Shown here one piece after another: positions 1-8,604 of a stretch of DNA of 64,000 bases. Positions within the stretch are counted from its first letter, which is position 1; every line of letters begins with the position of its first letter. The translations under genes were made by a program, and so were the position numbers. Source of the stretch: JAFKKS01 sp050187875 (GTDB lineage: Bacteria; Pseudomonadota; Alphaproteobacteria; Rhizobiales; Xanthobacteraceae); contig JBFWXB010000025.1 of assembly GCA_050187875.1 (NCBI GenBank), positions 1-64,000 on the forward strand. Direction: 5' to 3'. A model generated the notes under the pieces. That model was given only the letters and a program-made list of their open reading frames with translations, was not told where the DNA came from and searched no databases.

Positions 1-1061
1 AGCCCCTCGATTTCGGCAATTCGGGGACCGGCTGCCGCCTGGTGATGGGCGCCGTCGCCGGCTGTCCGGTTGCCGCGACCTTCGATGGCGACGCCTCGCT
101 GCGCAAGCGGCCGATGCGGCGCATCCTCGACCCGCTGGTGCAGATGGGCGCCAAGGCGGAGGAGGAAAGCGAAGGCGGCCGGCTGCCGATCCGCCTCCGA
201 GGCGCCCGCGACGCCATCCCGATCGTCTACCGCACGCCCGTCGCCTCCGCGCAGATCAAGTCTGCCGTCCTTCTCGCTGGCCTCGCCGCCCCCGGCGCCA
301 CGACGGTCATCGAGGCGGAAGCGAGCCGCGATCATACCGAGCGGCTGCTTACCCATTTCGGCGCGACTGTTGTCACCGAGCCCGAAGGCGAGCATGGCCG
401 CCGCATCACGCTGACCGGCCAGCCGGAGCTTACCCCCGCGCCGATCGTGGTGCCGGCGGACCCCTCCTCCGCCGCCTTTCCGCTTGTCGCGGCGCTGCTC
501 GCGCCCGGCTCCGAGGTGACCCTCGAAAATGTCATGATGAATCCGCTGCGCACCGGCCTCATCACCACGCTGCGCGAGATGGGAGCGGCGATCGAGACCG
601 TCGGCGAACGCAGCGACGGCGGCGAGACCATGGCGGACCTGCGCGTCGCCGCTTCGCCATTGCGCGGCGTCGACGTCCCGGCCGACCGCGCCCCCGCGAT
701 GATCGACGAATATCCGGTGCTCGCCGTCGCCGCCGCCTTCGCGCAAGGCACGACCCGGATGCGCGGCCTGCAGGAACTGCGCGTGAAGGAATCCGACCGT
801 CTCGCCGCCGTGCTCGAAGGGCTGCGCGCCAACGGTGTGGCCTGCGAGATTGAGGGCGATGACCTGATCGTCGAAGGCGCACCCCGCGCCGCCGGTGGCG
901 GCACCGTCGCGACACATATGGACCACCGCATCGCCATGGCTTTCCTCGTGATGGGGCTTGCGAGCGAGAAACCCGTCGCCGTCGACGACACCACCTTCAT
1001 CGCCACGAGCTTCCCCGACTTCACGCCCATGATGACGCGGCTGGGGGCTGAGTTCTCATGA
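1..1061 (+). CDS. aroA: 3-phosphoshikimate 1-carboxyvinyltransferase (EPSP synthase), 5' truncated by window edge
   Basis: Shikimate pathway enzyme that joins PEP to shikimate-3-phosphate in the cytoplasm. The reading frame is already open at base 3 and begins inside the conserved LDFGNSGTG motif, so about the first quarter lies outside the window. Visible family motifs include PSSAAFP, the catalytic-Asp segment IDEYPVLAVAAA, LRVKESDR and the C-terminal DHRIAMAF. The TGA stop overlaps the cmk start as ATGA, indicating translational coupling. The order aroA-cmk-rpsA is standard in Hyphomicrobiales. Confidence 0.97.
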   Translation, partial: PLDFGNSGTGCRLVMGAVAGCPVAATFDGDASLRKRPMRRILDPLVQMGAKAEEESEGGRLPIRLRGARDAIPIVYRTPVASAQIKSAVLLAGLAAPGATTVIEAEASRDHTERLLTHFGATVVTEPEGEHGRRITLTGQPELTPAPIVVPADPSSAAFPLVAALLAPGSEVTLENVMMNPLRTGLITTLREMGAAIETVGERSDGGETMADLRVAASPLRGVDVPADRAPAMIDEYPVLAVAAAFAQGTTRMRGLQELRVKESDRLAAVLEGLRANGVACEIEGDDLIVEGAPRAAGGGTVATHMDHRIAMAFLVMGLASEKPVAVDDTTFIATSFPDFTPMMTRLGAEFS

Positions 1062-1681
1062 TCATCGCCATCGACGGACCGGCGGCATCGGGGAAGGGTA
1101 CGCTCGGTAAGCGGCTCGCCGCGCATTTCGGTCTGCGCCATCTCGACACCGGGCTTCTCTATCGCGCGGTTGCGCACGCGCTCGTGGCGCAAGGCGCGAA
1201 GCTCGATGATCCTGCGGCCGCGGAGGCGGCGGCGCGCGGCCTCGACGTCGCAAGCCTCGACGAGACCAAGCTCAAGGCGCGCGGCATGGCGGAGCCCGCC
1301 TCGATCGTCTCAGCCATCCCGCAGGTGCGCGCGGCGCTTGTCGAGCTGCAGCGCAGTTTCGCCGCGGCGCCGCCCGGCGCGGTGCTCGACGGTCGCGACA
1401 TCGGCACCGTCATCCTGCCCGATGCTGACGTGAAGATTTATGTCGACGCGAGCCCGAAGGTGCGCGCCCGCCGCCGCACCGCGGAGCTGCGGGCCAAGGG
1501 CGAGACGGTCGAGGAGGCGCGCATCCTCGAAGACATCTGCCGCCGCGACGAGCGCGACCGCAACCGCGCGGTCGCCCCGCTCGTGCCGGCGGCGGATGCC
1601 CATGTGCTGGATACCTCGGATCTCGACGTCGAGTCGGTCTTCGCCGCCGCCGTCGCCATCGTGCAAGCCGCACGGCGCTAG
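1058..1681 (+). CDS. cmk: (d)CMP kinase
   Basis: Phosphorylates CMP/dCMP with ATP in pyrimidine nucleotide metabolism. The 207-aa length is normal for bacterial Cmk. The P-loop GPAASGKGT lies at residues 7-15, followed by LDTGLLYRAVA (substrate region) and the LDGRDIGTVILP motif typical of Cmk. The ATG overlaps the aroA stop by four bases. A 475-bp gap follows before rpsA, so rpsA probably also has its own promoter. Confidence 0.97.
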   Translation: MIIAIDGPAASGKGTLGKRLAAHFGLRHLDTGLLYRAVAHALVAQGAKLDDPAAAEAAARGLDVASLDETKLKARGMAEPASIVSAIPQVRAALVELQRSFAAAPPGAVLDGRDIGTVILPDADVKIYVDASPKVRARRRTAELRAKGETVEEARILEDICRRDERDRNRAVAPLVPAADAHVLDTSDLDVESVFAAAVAIVQAARR

Positions 1682-1697
1682 ACCGGCCTCACCGATT

Positions 1698-1788
1698 GTC
1701 ATGCACGCGAAGGCGGGCATCCAGTACGCCTCGGTCGAACAATATCGCGAGACAGGGGTTACTGGGTCCCCGCTTTTGCGGGGACGAC
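1698..1788. repeat. Intergenic palindromic repeat, family R1
   Basis: A GTCATGC-type palindromic arm (cgcgaaggcg core), a unique centre of about 35 bases, and a second arm ending in GCGGGGACGAC. It recurs at 5466, 11645, 31354 and 47271. It lies in the 475-bp cmk-rpsA gap (1682-2156), which otherwise holds only the probable rpsA promoter and leader. Confidence 0.85.
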
Positions 1789-1868
1789 CGGGAGTGGGCA
1801 GCGCAATGCCCAGTGCACGACAAACCCTTCAAATTGATGCTTTTTGTCGCCAGTCTGAGGCCCTTCGC

Positions 1869-1897
1869 TTGCGCGCGGCGGCACACTTGGCTATATC
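1869..1897 (+). promoter_or_regulatory. Candidate sigma-70-type promoter for rpsA
   Basis: TTGCGC at 1869-1874 and TATATC at 1892-1897 are separated by 17 bases, which fits alphaproteobacterial housekeeping promoters. It would leave a leader of about 250 bases before rpsA. Inferred from sequence only. Confidence 0.35.
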
Positions 1898-2070
1898 CGC
1901 GCCTTCCGGGCCGTCTCGCAATGCGAGGGAGCCCGAGCGGGCCGAGGATGCGGATGACCGCGCCCTCGACGTCGGAGGACATGCCCCGCTCGCACGCCTC
2001 GTTGGCGGCCCCCGGACCCAAAACCTCGTTACGACGTTCGGCATCCTGCCGACCCGCCGGTTTTGCCGGT

Positions 2071-2099
2071 GGCCCGCAAGCCATGCCGGCTTTCGGGCC
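2071..2099 (+). other. Strong hairpin in the rpsA leader
   Basis: GGCCCGCAAGCC and GGCTTTCGGGCC can pair across a 5-base loop, about 60 bases before the rpsA start. There is no following T-tract, so it is not an obvious terminator. rpsA leaders are known to be structured and autoregulated in other bacteria; that role here is inference. Confidence 0.4.
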
Positions 2100-2156
2100 G
2101 AATGGCGTAACGCCCGTCAACACCAATCGTCGGCACCGATTTCGTTTGGAGACTTT

Positions 2157-3881
2157 ATGGCCACTGCCACCGCGAACAGCGCCAATCCGACACGTGAAGA
2201 TTTCGCCGCGATGCTCGAGGAGTCCTTCGGGCATAACGAGATGCAGGAAGGTTCCGTCGTCAAGGGAACCGTCGTCGGCATCGAGAAGGACGTCGCTGTC
2301 ATCGACGTCGGCCTCAAGACCGAGGGGCGCGTGGCGCTCCGCGAATTCCAGGGTCCCGGCCGCCAGAATGAATTGAAGGTCGGCGACACCGTCGAAATCT
2401 ATCTGGAGCGCGTCGAGAACGCGCTCGGCGAAGCGGTGCTCTCGCGCGACAAAGCGCGCCGCGAGGAAAGCTGGGGTAAGCTGGAGAAGGCGTTCAACGC
2501 CAACGAGAAGGTCTCGGGCGTTATCTTCAACCAGGTGAAGGGCGGCTTCACCGTCGACCTCGACGGCGCGGTCGCCTTCCTGCCGCGCAGCCAGGTCGAC
2601 ATCCGCCCGATCCGCGACGTCGGCCCGCTGATGAACCAGCCGCAGCCGTTCCAGATCCTCAAGATGGATCGCCGCCGCGGCAACATCGTCGTCTCGCGCC
2701 GCACGGTGCTCGAAGAGACGCGCGCCGAGCAGCGCCAGGAGCTCGTCCAGAACCTCGAAGAGGGTCAAGTCATCGACGGCGTCGTCAAGAACATCACCGA
2801 CTACGGCGCGTTCGTGGACCTCGGCGGCATCGACGGCCTCCTCCACGTCACCGATATCGCGTGGCGTCGCGTCAATCACCCGACCGAGGTGCTCAATATC
2901 GGGCAGACGGTGAAGGTGAAGATCATCAAGATCAATCACGAGACGCACCGCATCTCGCTCGGCATGAAGCAGCTTCTCGACGACCCGTGGCAGGGCATCG
3001 AGGCGAAGTATCCGGTCGGCGCGCGCTACAAGGGCCGCGTGACCAACATCACCGACTACGGCGCGTTCGTCGAACTGGAGCCCGGCATCGAGGGCCTCAT
3101 CCACGTCTCCGAGATGTCGTGGACGAAGAAGAACGTGCACCCCGGCAAGATCGTCTCGACCTCGCAGGAAGTCGAAGTCCAGATTCTCGAAGTCGATCCG
3201 GTCAAGCGCCGCATCTCGCTCGGCCTCAAGCAGACGATCCGCAATCCGTGGGAAGCCTTCGTCGAGAAGTATCCGCCGGGCAGCGAGGTTGAAGGCGAGG
3301 TCAAGAACAAGACCGAATTCGGCCTGTTCCTCGGCCTCGACGGCGACGTCGACGGCATGGTCCACCTCTCCGACCTCGACTGGAAGCGTCCGGGCGAGCA
3401 GGTGATCGACGAGTACAAGAAGGGCGACATGGTCAAGGCGCAGGTTCTCGACGTCGACGTCGAGAAGGAGCGCATCTCGCTCGGCATCAAGCAGCTCGGC
3501 GGCGACCCCTTCGCGGCGGCCGACAGCGGCGACATCAAGAAGGGCGCGGTCGTGACCTGCGAGGTCACGGAGGTGAAGGAGTCCGGTCTCGACGTGAAGA
3601 TCGCCGGCACCGATCTCGTCGCCTTCATCCGCCGCGCCGACCTCGCCCGCGACCGTTCGGAGCAGCGCCCCGAGCGCTTCGCCGTCGGGCAGAAGGTGGA
3701 CGCGCGTGTGACCCAGTTCGACAAGAAGGGCCACAAGATCAGCGTGTCGATCAAGGCGCTCGAAGTCGCCGAGGAGAAGGAGGCGATCGCCCAATACGGC
3801 TCGTCCGACTCCGGCGCGACGCTCGGCGACATTCTCGGCACCGCGCTCAAGCAGCGCGACAAGGAGAAGGACGGGGAGTAA
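2157..3881 (+). CDS. rpsA: 30S ribosomal protein S1
   Basis: mRNA-binding ribosomal protein needed for translation initiation. The ATG at 2157 gives 574 aa, normal for the family, with a GGAG just upstream; the frame stays open far 5' of this, but that sequence belongs to the intergenic repeat and leader. Six S1 (OB-fold) repeats run through the protein. The recurrent signatures GVVKNITDYGAFVDLGGIDG and GRVTNITDYGAFVELEPGIE, followed by GLIHVSE- or GMVHLSD-like segments and HRISLG/KERISLG strands, mark domains 3-5. The final domain is more divergent and the C-terminus is charged. Confidence 0.98.
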   Translation: MATATANSANPTREDFAAMLEESFGHNEMQEGSVVKGTVVGIEKDVAVIDVGLKTEGRVALREFQGPGRQNELKVGDTVEIYLERVENALGEAVLSRDKARREESWGKLEKAFNANEKVSGVIFNQVKGGFTVDLDGAVAFLPRSQVDIRPIRDVGPLMNQPQPFQILKMDRRRGNIVVSRRTVLEETRAEQRQELVQNLEEGQVIDGVVKNITDYGAFVDLGGIDGLLHVTDIAWRRVNHPTEVLNIGQTVKVKIIKINHETHRISLGMKQLLDDPWQGIEAKYPVGARYKGRVTNITDYGAFVELEPGIEGLIHVSEMSWTKKNVHPGKIVSTSQEVEVQILEVDPVKRRISLGLKQTIRNPWEAFVEKYPPGSEVEGEVKNKTEFGLFLGLDGDVDGMVHLSDLDWKRPGEQVIDEYKKGDMVKAQVLDVDVEKERISLGIKQLGGDPFAAADSGDIKKGAVVTCEVTEVKESGLDVKIAGTDLVAFIRRADLARDRSEQRPERFAVGQKVDARVTQFDKKGHKISVSIKALEVAEEKEAIAQYGSSDSGATLGDILGTALKQRDKEKDGE

Positions 3882-3892
3882 ATCTCCTCCCG

Positions 3893-3998
3893 TCATTCCG
3901 GGGCGCGGGCCAAAAGCCCGCGAACCCGGAATCCATAATCCCGGCGCTGCTGTGTTATGGATTCCGGACTGGCCGCTTCGCGACCATCCGGAATGACA
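3893..3998. repeat. Intergenic palindromic repeat, family R3
   Basis: Begins GTCATTCCGG and ends CCGGAATGAC. Internally, GGAATCCATAA pairs with TTATGGATTCC. A shorter relative lies at 43193-43232. It fills most of the rpsA-sppA gap. Confidence 0.8.
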
Positions 3999-4006
3999 AG
4001 CAGCTC

Positions 4007-4039
4007 TTCTTCACCTCTCCCATAGGGAGAGGTGAAGAA
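4007..4039. repeat. Short perfect hairpin repeat, family R8
   Basis: TTCTTCACCTCTCCC and its complement GGGAGAGGTGAAGAA pair over 15 bp with a 3-base loop. A near-copy lies at 10673-10701. It sits just before the sppA ribosome-binding site, with no T-tract. Confidence 0.7.
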
Positions 4040-4086
4040 AGGCCTCGTGCTACGAAGAGGTCAGCGGACCCGAGGAGAACCCCGCC

Positions 4087-5073
4087 ATGTCGCTCGATGC
4101 CGATGCGATCGTCGATCGCCGCCGCATGCGCCGCAAGCTCACCTTCTGGCGCGTAGCCGCCGCACTGATCGCCATCATCGGCATCGTCGCCGTCGCCGCG
4201 CGCTTCGGCGATCAATTCTCGAAGCTTGCCGGCGAATCGACCGGCTATATCGCGCGGGTGAAGATCAACGGCTTGATCCGCGGCGACGACGAGCGCACCG
4301 AATCGCTCGAGAAGCTCGCCGACTCCACGAGCGCCCGCGCCGTGATCGTCCACGTCAACAGTCCGGGGGGCACGACCGCCGGCTCGGAGCAGCTGCACGA
4401 CTCGCTGCGCCGCGTCGCCGCCAAGAAGCCCATGGTCGTGGTCGTCGACGGGCTAGCCGCCTCCGGCGGCTACATCACCGCCATCGCTGCCGACCAGATC
4501 TTCGCCCAGCGCACCGCGATTGTCGGCTCCATCGGCGTGCTGATCCAGTATCCGAACGTCACGGAGCTCCTCAAGACCATCGGCGTGAAGGTCGAGGAGA
4601 TCAAATCCTCGCCGCTCAAGGCGGCGCCGAACGGCTACGAGCCGACCTCGCCGGAGGCGCGCGCGGCGATGGAAGCGCTGATCATGGACTCCTATGGCTG
4701 GTTCAAGGGCCTGGTGCAGTCGCGCCGGCACATGGATAACGCCCAGTTGGCCCGCGTCTCCGACGGGCGGGTCTTTTCCGGGCAGCAGGCGCTGGATTTG
4801 AAGCTCATCGACGCGCTCGGCGACGAGAAAACCGCCGTCGCTTGGCTGGAAAAGGAAAAGGGCGTGCCCGCGAGCCTCAAAGTCCGGGACTGGAAGCTCA
4901 AACCCCGCTTCGGCGACCTCTCTTTCCTCCACCTCACGGCGATCGCCCTTCTCAAGGCCGTGGGGCTTGAATCCTTCGCCCAGCGCCTCGAAGCCGCCAG
5001 CACCATTCAGGCGCTGGAGCGTCTAAACCTTGACGGTCTTTTGGCCCTTTGGCACCCTCCGGCAACCAATTGA
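4087..5073 (+). CDS. sppA: Signal peptide peptidase SppA (short, 36K type)
   Basis: Membrane-anchored serine protease that degrades cleaved signal peptides. The 328-aa protein has one N-terminal membrane segment at about residues 20-39, then a ClpP-like peptidase S49 domain. The motif NSPGGTTAGS precedes the nucleophile Ser126 in GLAASGGYIT. The general base is probably Lys178 in IKSSPLKAAP, 52 residues later, the spacing known for the Bacillus SppA Ser-Lys dyad. A GAGGAG precedes the ATG. It is followed closely by ihfB, a common alphaproteobacterial neighbour. Confidence 0.94.
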   Translation: MSLDADAIVDRRRMRRKLTFWRVAAALIAIIGIVAVAARFGDQFSKLAGESTGYIARVKINGLIRGDDERTESLEKLADSTSARAVIVHVNSPGGTTAGSEQLHDSLRRVAAKKPMVVVVDGLAASGGYITAIAADQIFAQRTAIVGSIGVLIQYPNVTELLKTIGVKVEEIKSSPLKAAPNGYEPTSPEARAAMEALIMDSYGWFKGLVQSRRHMDNAQLARVSDGRVFSGQQALDLKLIDALGDEKTAVAWLEKEKGVPASLKVRDWKLKPRFGDLSFLHLTAIALLKAVGLESFAQRLEAASTIQALERLNLDGLLALWHPPATN

Positions 5074-5152
5074 GCAGCCGACACATTTTGGACAGGGCCA
5101 TGTTCAGAACGTATGCGGACCAGCGGCCGGCGCTTGGGGAGGCGGCACGTCC

Positions 5153-5437
5153 ATGATCAAGTCCGAACTGGTACAGCAGATCTCGGAGCAGAATCCGCAC
5201 CTTTACCAGCGCGATGTCGAGAACATCGTCAACGCGATCCTCAACGAGATCGTCGCGGCCTTGGCGCGTGGCGACCGCGTCGAGCTGCGCGGCTTCGGCG
5301 CCTTCTCGGTGAAGAGCCGCCCGGCCCGCACCGGACGCAATCCGCGCACCGGCGCGCATGTCTCCGTCGACGAAAAATCCGTCCCCTTCTTCAAGACCGG
5401 CAAGGAAATGCGCGAGCGCCTCAACCGCGAAGGGTAA
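5153..5437 (+). CDS. ihfB: Integration host factor subunit beta
   Basis: DNA-bending HU/IHF family protein that pairs with IhfA. The ATG at 5153 gives 94 aa, standard length, and removes an implausible upstream extension. The conserved RVELRGFGAFSVK, the RTGRNPRTG minor-groove arm and the VPFFKTGKEMRERLN C-terminus are all present. It lies 79 bp after sppA in the typical rpsA-sppA-ihfB arrangement. The 3' gap contains an R1 repeat. Confidence 0.96.
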   Translation: MIKSELVQQISEQNPHLYQRDVENIVNAILNEIVAALARGDRVELRGFGAFSVKSRPARTGRNPRTGAHVSVDEKSVPFFKTGKEMRERLNREG

Positions 5438-5465
5438 GCGCGGGTCGTAGTCCCAATTTCCGATC

Positions 5466-5557
5466 GTCGTCCCCGCGAAGGCGGGGACCCAGTACGCTCG
5501 GCATTCCCGAATAATTCAGGCTGGTGTTTACTGGATGCCCGCCCTCGCGGGCATGAC
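5466..5557. repeat. Intergenic palindromic repeat, family R1
   Basis: Opposite orientation to the copy at 1698: it starts GTCGTCCCCGCGAAGGCGG and ends CGCGGGCATGAC. It lies between ihfB and the lapA-like gene. Confidence 0.85.
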
Positions 5558-5590
5558 ACCGCGCGTTAGTCCAAGATTACGAGCGACTGA

Positions 5591-5944
5591 ATGATCCGCA
5601 AACTCCTCACGATCTTCATCGTGGCGCCGCTCGGCATCATCTTCGTCGTCTTCGCCGTCGCCAACCGGCATCTCGTCACCGTCTCGCTCGACCCGTTCGG
5701 CGCCGATGCGCCGGCGATCTCCGCGACGCTGCCGCTGTTCGTCGTCATCCTCGCTTGCATCCTGTTCGGCGTGCTGGTCGGCGGCACCGCCGCATGGATG
5801 AATCAAAGCAAGTGGCGCCATCGCGCGCGGCGCGCCGACGCCGATTTGCGCGCCATGCGCATCGAACGCGACGACCTCAAAGCGGAGCTGACCGCGCGCG
5901 ATCAGGCGACGACGCTTCCCGCGCCGCGCCGCGCCGCGTATTAA
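5591..5944 (+). CDS. LapA/DUF1049-domain inner-membrane protein
   Basis: The 117-aa protein has two hydrophobic segments, at about residues 5-24 (LTIFIVAPLGIIFVVFAVAN) and 46-66, and a basic, helical C-terminal tail facing the cytoplasm. This is the LapA (DUF1049) layout; in E. coli LapA acts with LapB in control of LPS synthesis. The tail may be coiled-coil (DADLRAMRIERDDLKAEL). It follows ihfB as in related genomes. The exact role here is inferred from the family. Confidence 0.8.
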   Translation: MIRKLLTIFIVAPLGIIFVVFAVANRHLVTVSLDPFGADAPAISATLPLFVVILACILFGVLVGGTAAWMNQSKWRHRARRADADLRAMRIERDDLKAELTARDQATTLPAPRRAAY

Positions 5945-5968
5945 AAAACGCGAATCGAGGGGGGCGGC

Positions 5969-6913
5969 ATGCGCGTCATCACGGGCGAGGAAATCGAGCA
6001 GGCGTTGACCTATCCGGCGCTGGTCGAGGCGCTGCGCGAAGCATTCCGCGCCGATATCGCCGCCCCGGTGCGCCACCATCACACCATTCCGCAGCTGGGA
6101 GCGGATGCGACCCTGCTCTTGATGCCGTCATGGAGCGGCGGCGCCAAGCCTTTCATCGGCTGCAAGATCGTCACCGTCTTCCCCGACAATACGAAGGTGA
6201 ACCGCCCCTCCGTCTACGGGCAATATCTGCTGCTCGCCGGCGACACCGGCGAGCCGCTCGCGATTCTCGATGGCCGAACCCTCACGGCATGGCGAACGGC
6301 CGCCGCCTCCGCGCTCGCGGCGACCTACCTCGCCCGCAAGGATGCCTCGCATCTTTTGATGATCGGCGCCGGCGCGCTCGCGGCGCAGCTCATCCGCGCG
6401 CACGCGGCCATGCGTCCCATCACCCGCGTGAGCCTGTGGAACAGGACACGCCGGCGCGCCATTGCCCTCGCCTTCGGGCTCTCGATCAAAGGCGTCGAGG
6501 TGGAGATCGTCGACGATCTCGACACGGCGCTTGCCGAAGCCGACATCGTCTCCTGCGCAACGCTTTCGGCGACGCCGCTCGTGCGCGGCAAGAAGCTGCG
6601 CAAGGGCGCGCATGTCGATCTCGTTGGCGGCTTCACGCCGAAGATGCGCGAGGCCGACGACGACGCGATCAAGCGCGCGCGCCTCTTCGTCGATACGCGC
6701 GAGGGCGCGCTTAAGGAAGCCGGCGACATCGTCGAGCCGCTCAAGCGCAAGCTGATCACGAAAGACGACGTGAACGCCGATCTCTTCGATCTCTGCCGCG
6801 GCGCCGCCAAGGGTCGCAGCGCGAAAAGCGAGATCACGCTGTTCAAATCCGTTGGCTCCGCCATCGAAGACCTCGCCGCAGCCATGCTGGTGTGGTCGAA
6901 AATCGGCAAATAG
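5969..6913 (+). CDS. Ornithine cyclodeaminase / mu-crystallin family protein
   Basis: The 314-aa length and fold markers match the OCD/Mu-crystallin family: PSWSGGAKPFIGCKIVTVFP (NAD-proximal region), LDGRTLTAWRTAAASALAA, the Rossmann turn IGAGALAAQLIRAH and DLVGGFTPKMREADD near the nucleotide site. The family includes ornithine cyclodeaminase, alanine dehydrogenase and ketimine reductases, and the substrate cannot be set from sequence. It begins 24 bp after the lapA-like gene, so it is probably co-transcribed with it. Confidence 0.85.
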   Translation: MRVITGEEIEQALTYPALVEALREAFRADIAAPVRHHHTIPQLGADATLLLMPSWSGGAKPFIGCKIVTVFPDNTKVNRPSVYGQYLLLAGDTGEPLAILDGRTLTAWRTAAASALAATYLARKDASHLLMIGAGALAAQLIRAHAAMRPITRVSLWNRTRRRAIALAFGLSIKGVEVEIVDDLDTALAEADIVSCATLSATPLVRGKKLRKGAHVDLVGGFTPKMREADDDAIKRARLFVDTREGALKEAGDIVEPLKRKLITKDDVNADLFDLCRGAAKGRSAKSEITLFKSVGSAIEDLAAAMLVWSKIGK

Positions 6914-6934
6914 ATGGTGCCGGGCATCAAACGC

Positions 6935-7028
6935 CGTCATTGTCGTCCCCGGACTTGATCCGGGGATTGACCCGGCAATTCATCGTTCTTTTTGCGGATG
7001 GATGCGCGGGTCAAACCCGCGCATGACG
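6935..7028. repeat. Intergenic palindromic repeat, family R2 (diverged)
   Basis: GTCATTG / GTCCCCGGACTTGATCCG at the left and GGTCAAACCCGCGCATGAC at the right, around a T-rich centre. The left arm looks composite, with an internal partial duplication. The rest of the 254-bp gap up to 7167 shows no gene. Confidence 0.75.
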
Positions 7029-7167
7029 AACCAGTACAGCACTTGCGAATCGGGATTTCGTTTCGACCTACGTCGTGCCGCAGAGTCGCCGCACTTCTCG
7101 CTGTGGATATTTGTGATCCGATAACGATTAGCCGCCACGCTGCCGGCCTCATCGGCAGCGCGGGCTC

Positions 7168-8373
7168 ATGGCACATCTTCCCAAACCTCGTTCACCTTTC
7201 GGCCGGCGGCGGTTAGCACGCTCGGCCTTCATCGCCGGCGGCGACGCGCATGTGCGGCGCTTTTTCTGCGACACGCTGGCGGAGTTCGGCTTTCTCACGA
7301 TCGACTGCGACGACGCCGTGCAATTGCGCGCGGCGTTCGTCGATCACACGCCGGAGCTTCTCATCCTCGATCCCGCCATCGCCCGCGGCGACGGGCTTGC
7401 GATCGTCAACGACCTTGCGAAGCGCAAGTTCTCCGGCCACCTGCTGCTCACCGGCGCACACGAGCCGGCCACGCTGAGCCTGCTGCACAAGATCGCGGCG
7501 CAGGCGGGACTGACGATGATCCCGTATCTGTGCGCTCCTTTCCAGATCGCCGACCTCGACACGCGGCTCGAGCCCTTCCATCCGCCGGAGCCGCCGCCGA
7601 ACGCCGACATCGACCTCGATGAGGCGCTGGCGGCAGGCTGGCTCGAGCTCTACTACCAGCCCAAGCTCGAGCCGCGCTCGCTGCGTCTCTGCGGCGCCGA
7701 GGCGCTGATTCGCATGCGTCACCCCACCTGGGGGCTGGTGCAGCCCGCACGCTTCGTGCCGCCGCCGGGCGATTCGCGCCTCATCGCGCTGTCGGAATTC
7801 GTCGTGACGCGCGCCGCGAGCGACTGGGAGGCGTTCGCTGCGCAATCGATGCCGATCGAGATCGCGATCAACCTGCCGCTCACCGTGCTGCAGGAGCCGC
7901 GCTTCGTCGACCTCATCCGCGATCACATGCCGCGCAACCCGAAATTCCGCGGCTTCATCGTCGAGATCAACGAGGCGGAGGCGATCGAGGATCTGCAGTT
8001 GGCGCAGGAGATCGCGCTGGAGCTGAAGCTGATCGGGGTCGGCATCGCGATCGACGACGTGACCTCGAACGGCTTCACGCGCGCGGCGCTCGACGCCTTG
8101 CCTTTCGCCGAATTCAAGGCCGACCGCAGCCTGGTCGATGGCGCCTCCGGCGACCCGCTCAAGCGCGCGGCCTGCCAGACCATCATCGATCTCGCGCAAC
8201 GCTGCGGCGTGCGCACGGTCGCCGAAGGCGTGGAGACGCGCGAGGACCTCGCGCTCATCCGCGAGATGGGCTTCGACATGGTGCAGGGCTTCATTTGTGC
8301 CCGCGCCATGGAGCCCCGCCGCTTCGCCTGGACGATGCTCACCCACACCTTCGATGTGCGCGCGCGGGGGTAG
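7168..8373 (+). CDS. EAL-domain protein with degenerate receiver-like N-terminus
   Basis: 401 aa. Residues about 18-130 resemble a response-regulator receiver (LLILDPAIARGDG, LLLTGAHEP) but lack the full acidic pocket. Residues about 150-390 are an EAL c-di-GMP phosphodiesterase domain with GAEALIRM, INLPLTVL, VEINEAEAI, IAIDD, EFKADRSLV, VAEGVET and VQGF. The metal-binding E, N, E, D, D, K and E positions look retained. Loop 6, normally DDFGTGYSS, reads DDVTSNGFT, so activity is uncertain and a c-di-GMP sensor role is possible. It stands alone between repeats and its start is not firmly fixed. Confidence 0.85.
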   Translation: MAHLPKPRSPFGRRRLARSAFIAGGDAHVRRFFCDTLAEFGFLTIDCDDAVQLRAAFVDHTPELLILDPAIARGDGLAIVNDLAKRKFSGHLLLTGAHEPATLSLLHKIAAQAGLTMIPYLCAPFQIADLDTRLEPFHPPEPPPNADIDLDEALAAGWLELYYQPKLEPRSLRLCGAEALIRMRHPTWGLVQPARFVPPPGDSRLIALSEFVVTRAASDWEAFAAQSMPIEIAINLPLTVLQEPRFVDLIRDHMPRNPKFRGFIVEINEAEAIEDLQLAQEIALELKLIGVGIAIDDVTSNGFTRAALDALPFAEFKADRSLVDGASGDPLKRAACQTIIDLAQRCGVRTVAEGVETREDLALIREMGFDMVQGFICARAMEPRRFAWTMLTHTFDVRARG

Positions 8374-8378
8374 AATAT

Positions 8379-8505
8379 CCCTCCCCGGAGGGGAGGGTGG
8401 ACAGCGCGCAGCGCTGGCCGGGTGGGGCTGGCCGCGAGAATTGACCCCACCCGTCTCCTCACTCGCTCCGCTCATTTCGGAGCCACCCTCCCCTCCGGGG
8501 AGGGA
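8379..8505. repeat. Large palindromic repeat, family R5
   Basis: About 127 bp with 20-bp GC-rich ends (CCCTCCCCGGAGGGGAGGG and complement), inner GGGTGGGG/CCCCACCC arms and a short variable centre. A copy in inverted orientation lies at 28251-28376. It occupies most of the EAL-trpF gap. Confidence 0.85.
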
Positions 8506-8557
8506 GAAGTGCCATGGCCGCAGACAAGCCCGGCGCATATCTGTAGAACGTCCGGCA

Positions 8558-8589
8558 GCTGACAATCGGCATTTGAGTGGATTGTCAGC
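8558..8589. promoter_or_regulatory. 9-bp inverted repeat upstream of trpF
   Basis: GCTGACAAT and ATTGTCAGC are perfect inverted repeats separated by 14 bases, ending 15 bases before the first trpF ATG. It could be an operator or a leader hairpin; no regulator can be named. Confidence 0.45.
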
Positions 8590-8604
8590 GACTAACGTAC
8601 TCTG

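Noticed and set aside
1689..3896. Long open frame (735 codons) on the minus strand across rpsA
   Set aside because: It is the antisense shadow of rpsA in high-GC DNA: Leu/Asp/Arg-rich with no domain pattern, while the plus strand has clear S1 repeats.
7098..7125. DnaA-box-like TGTGGATAT near 7100
   Set aside because: Only a partial match, single copy, and no origin-type genes or AT-rich region nearby.
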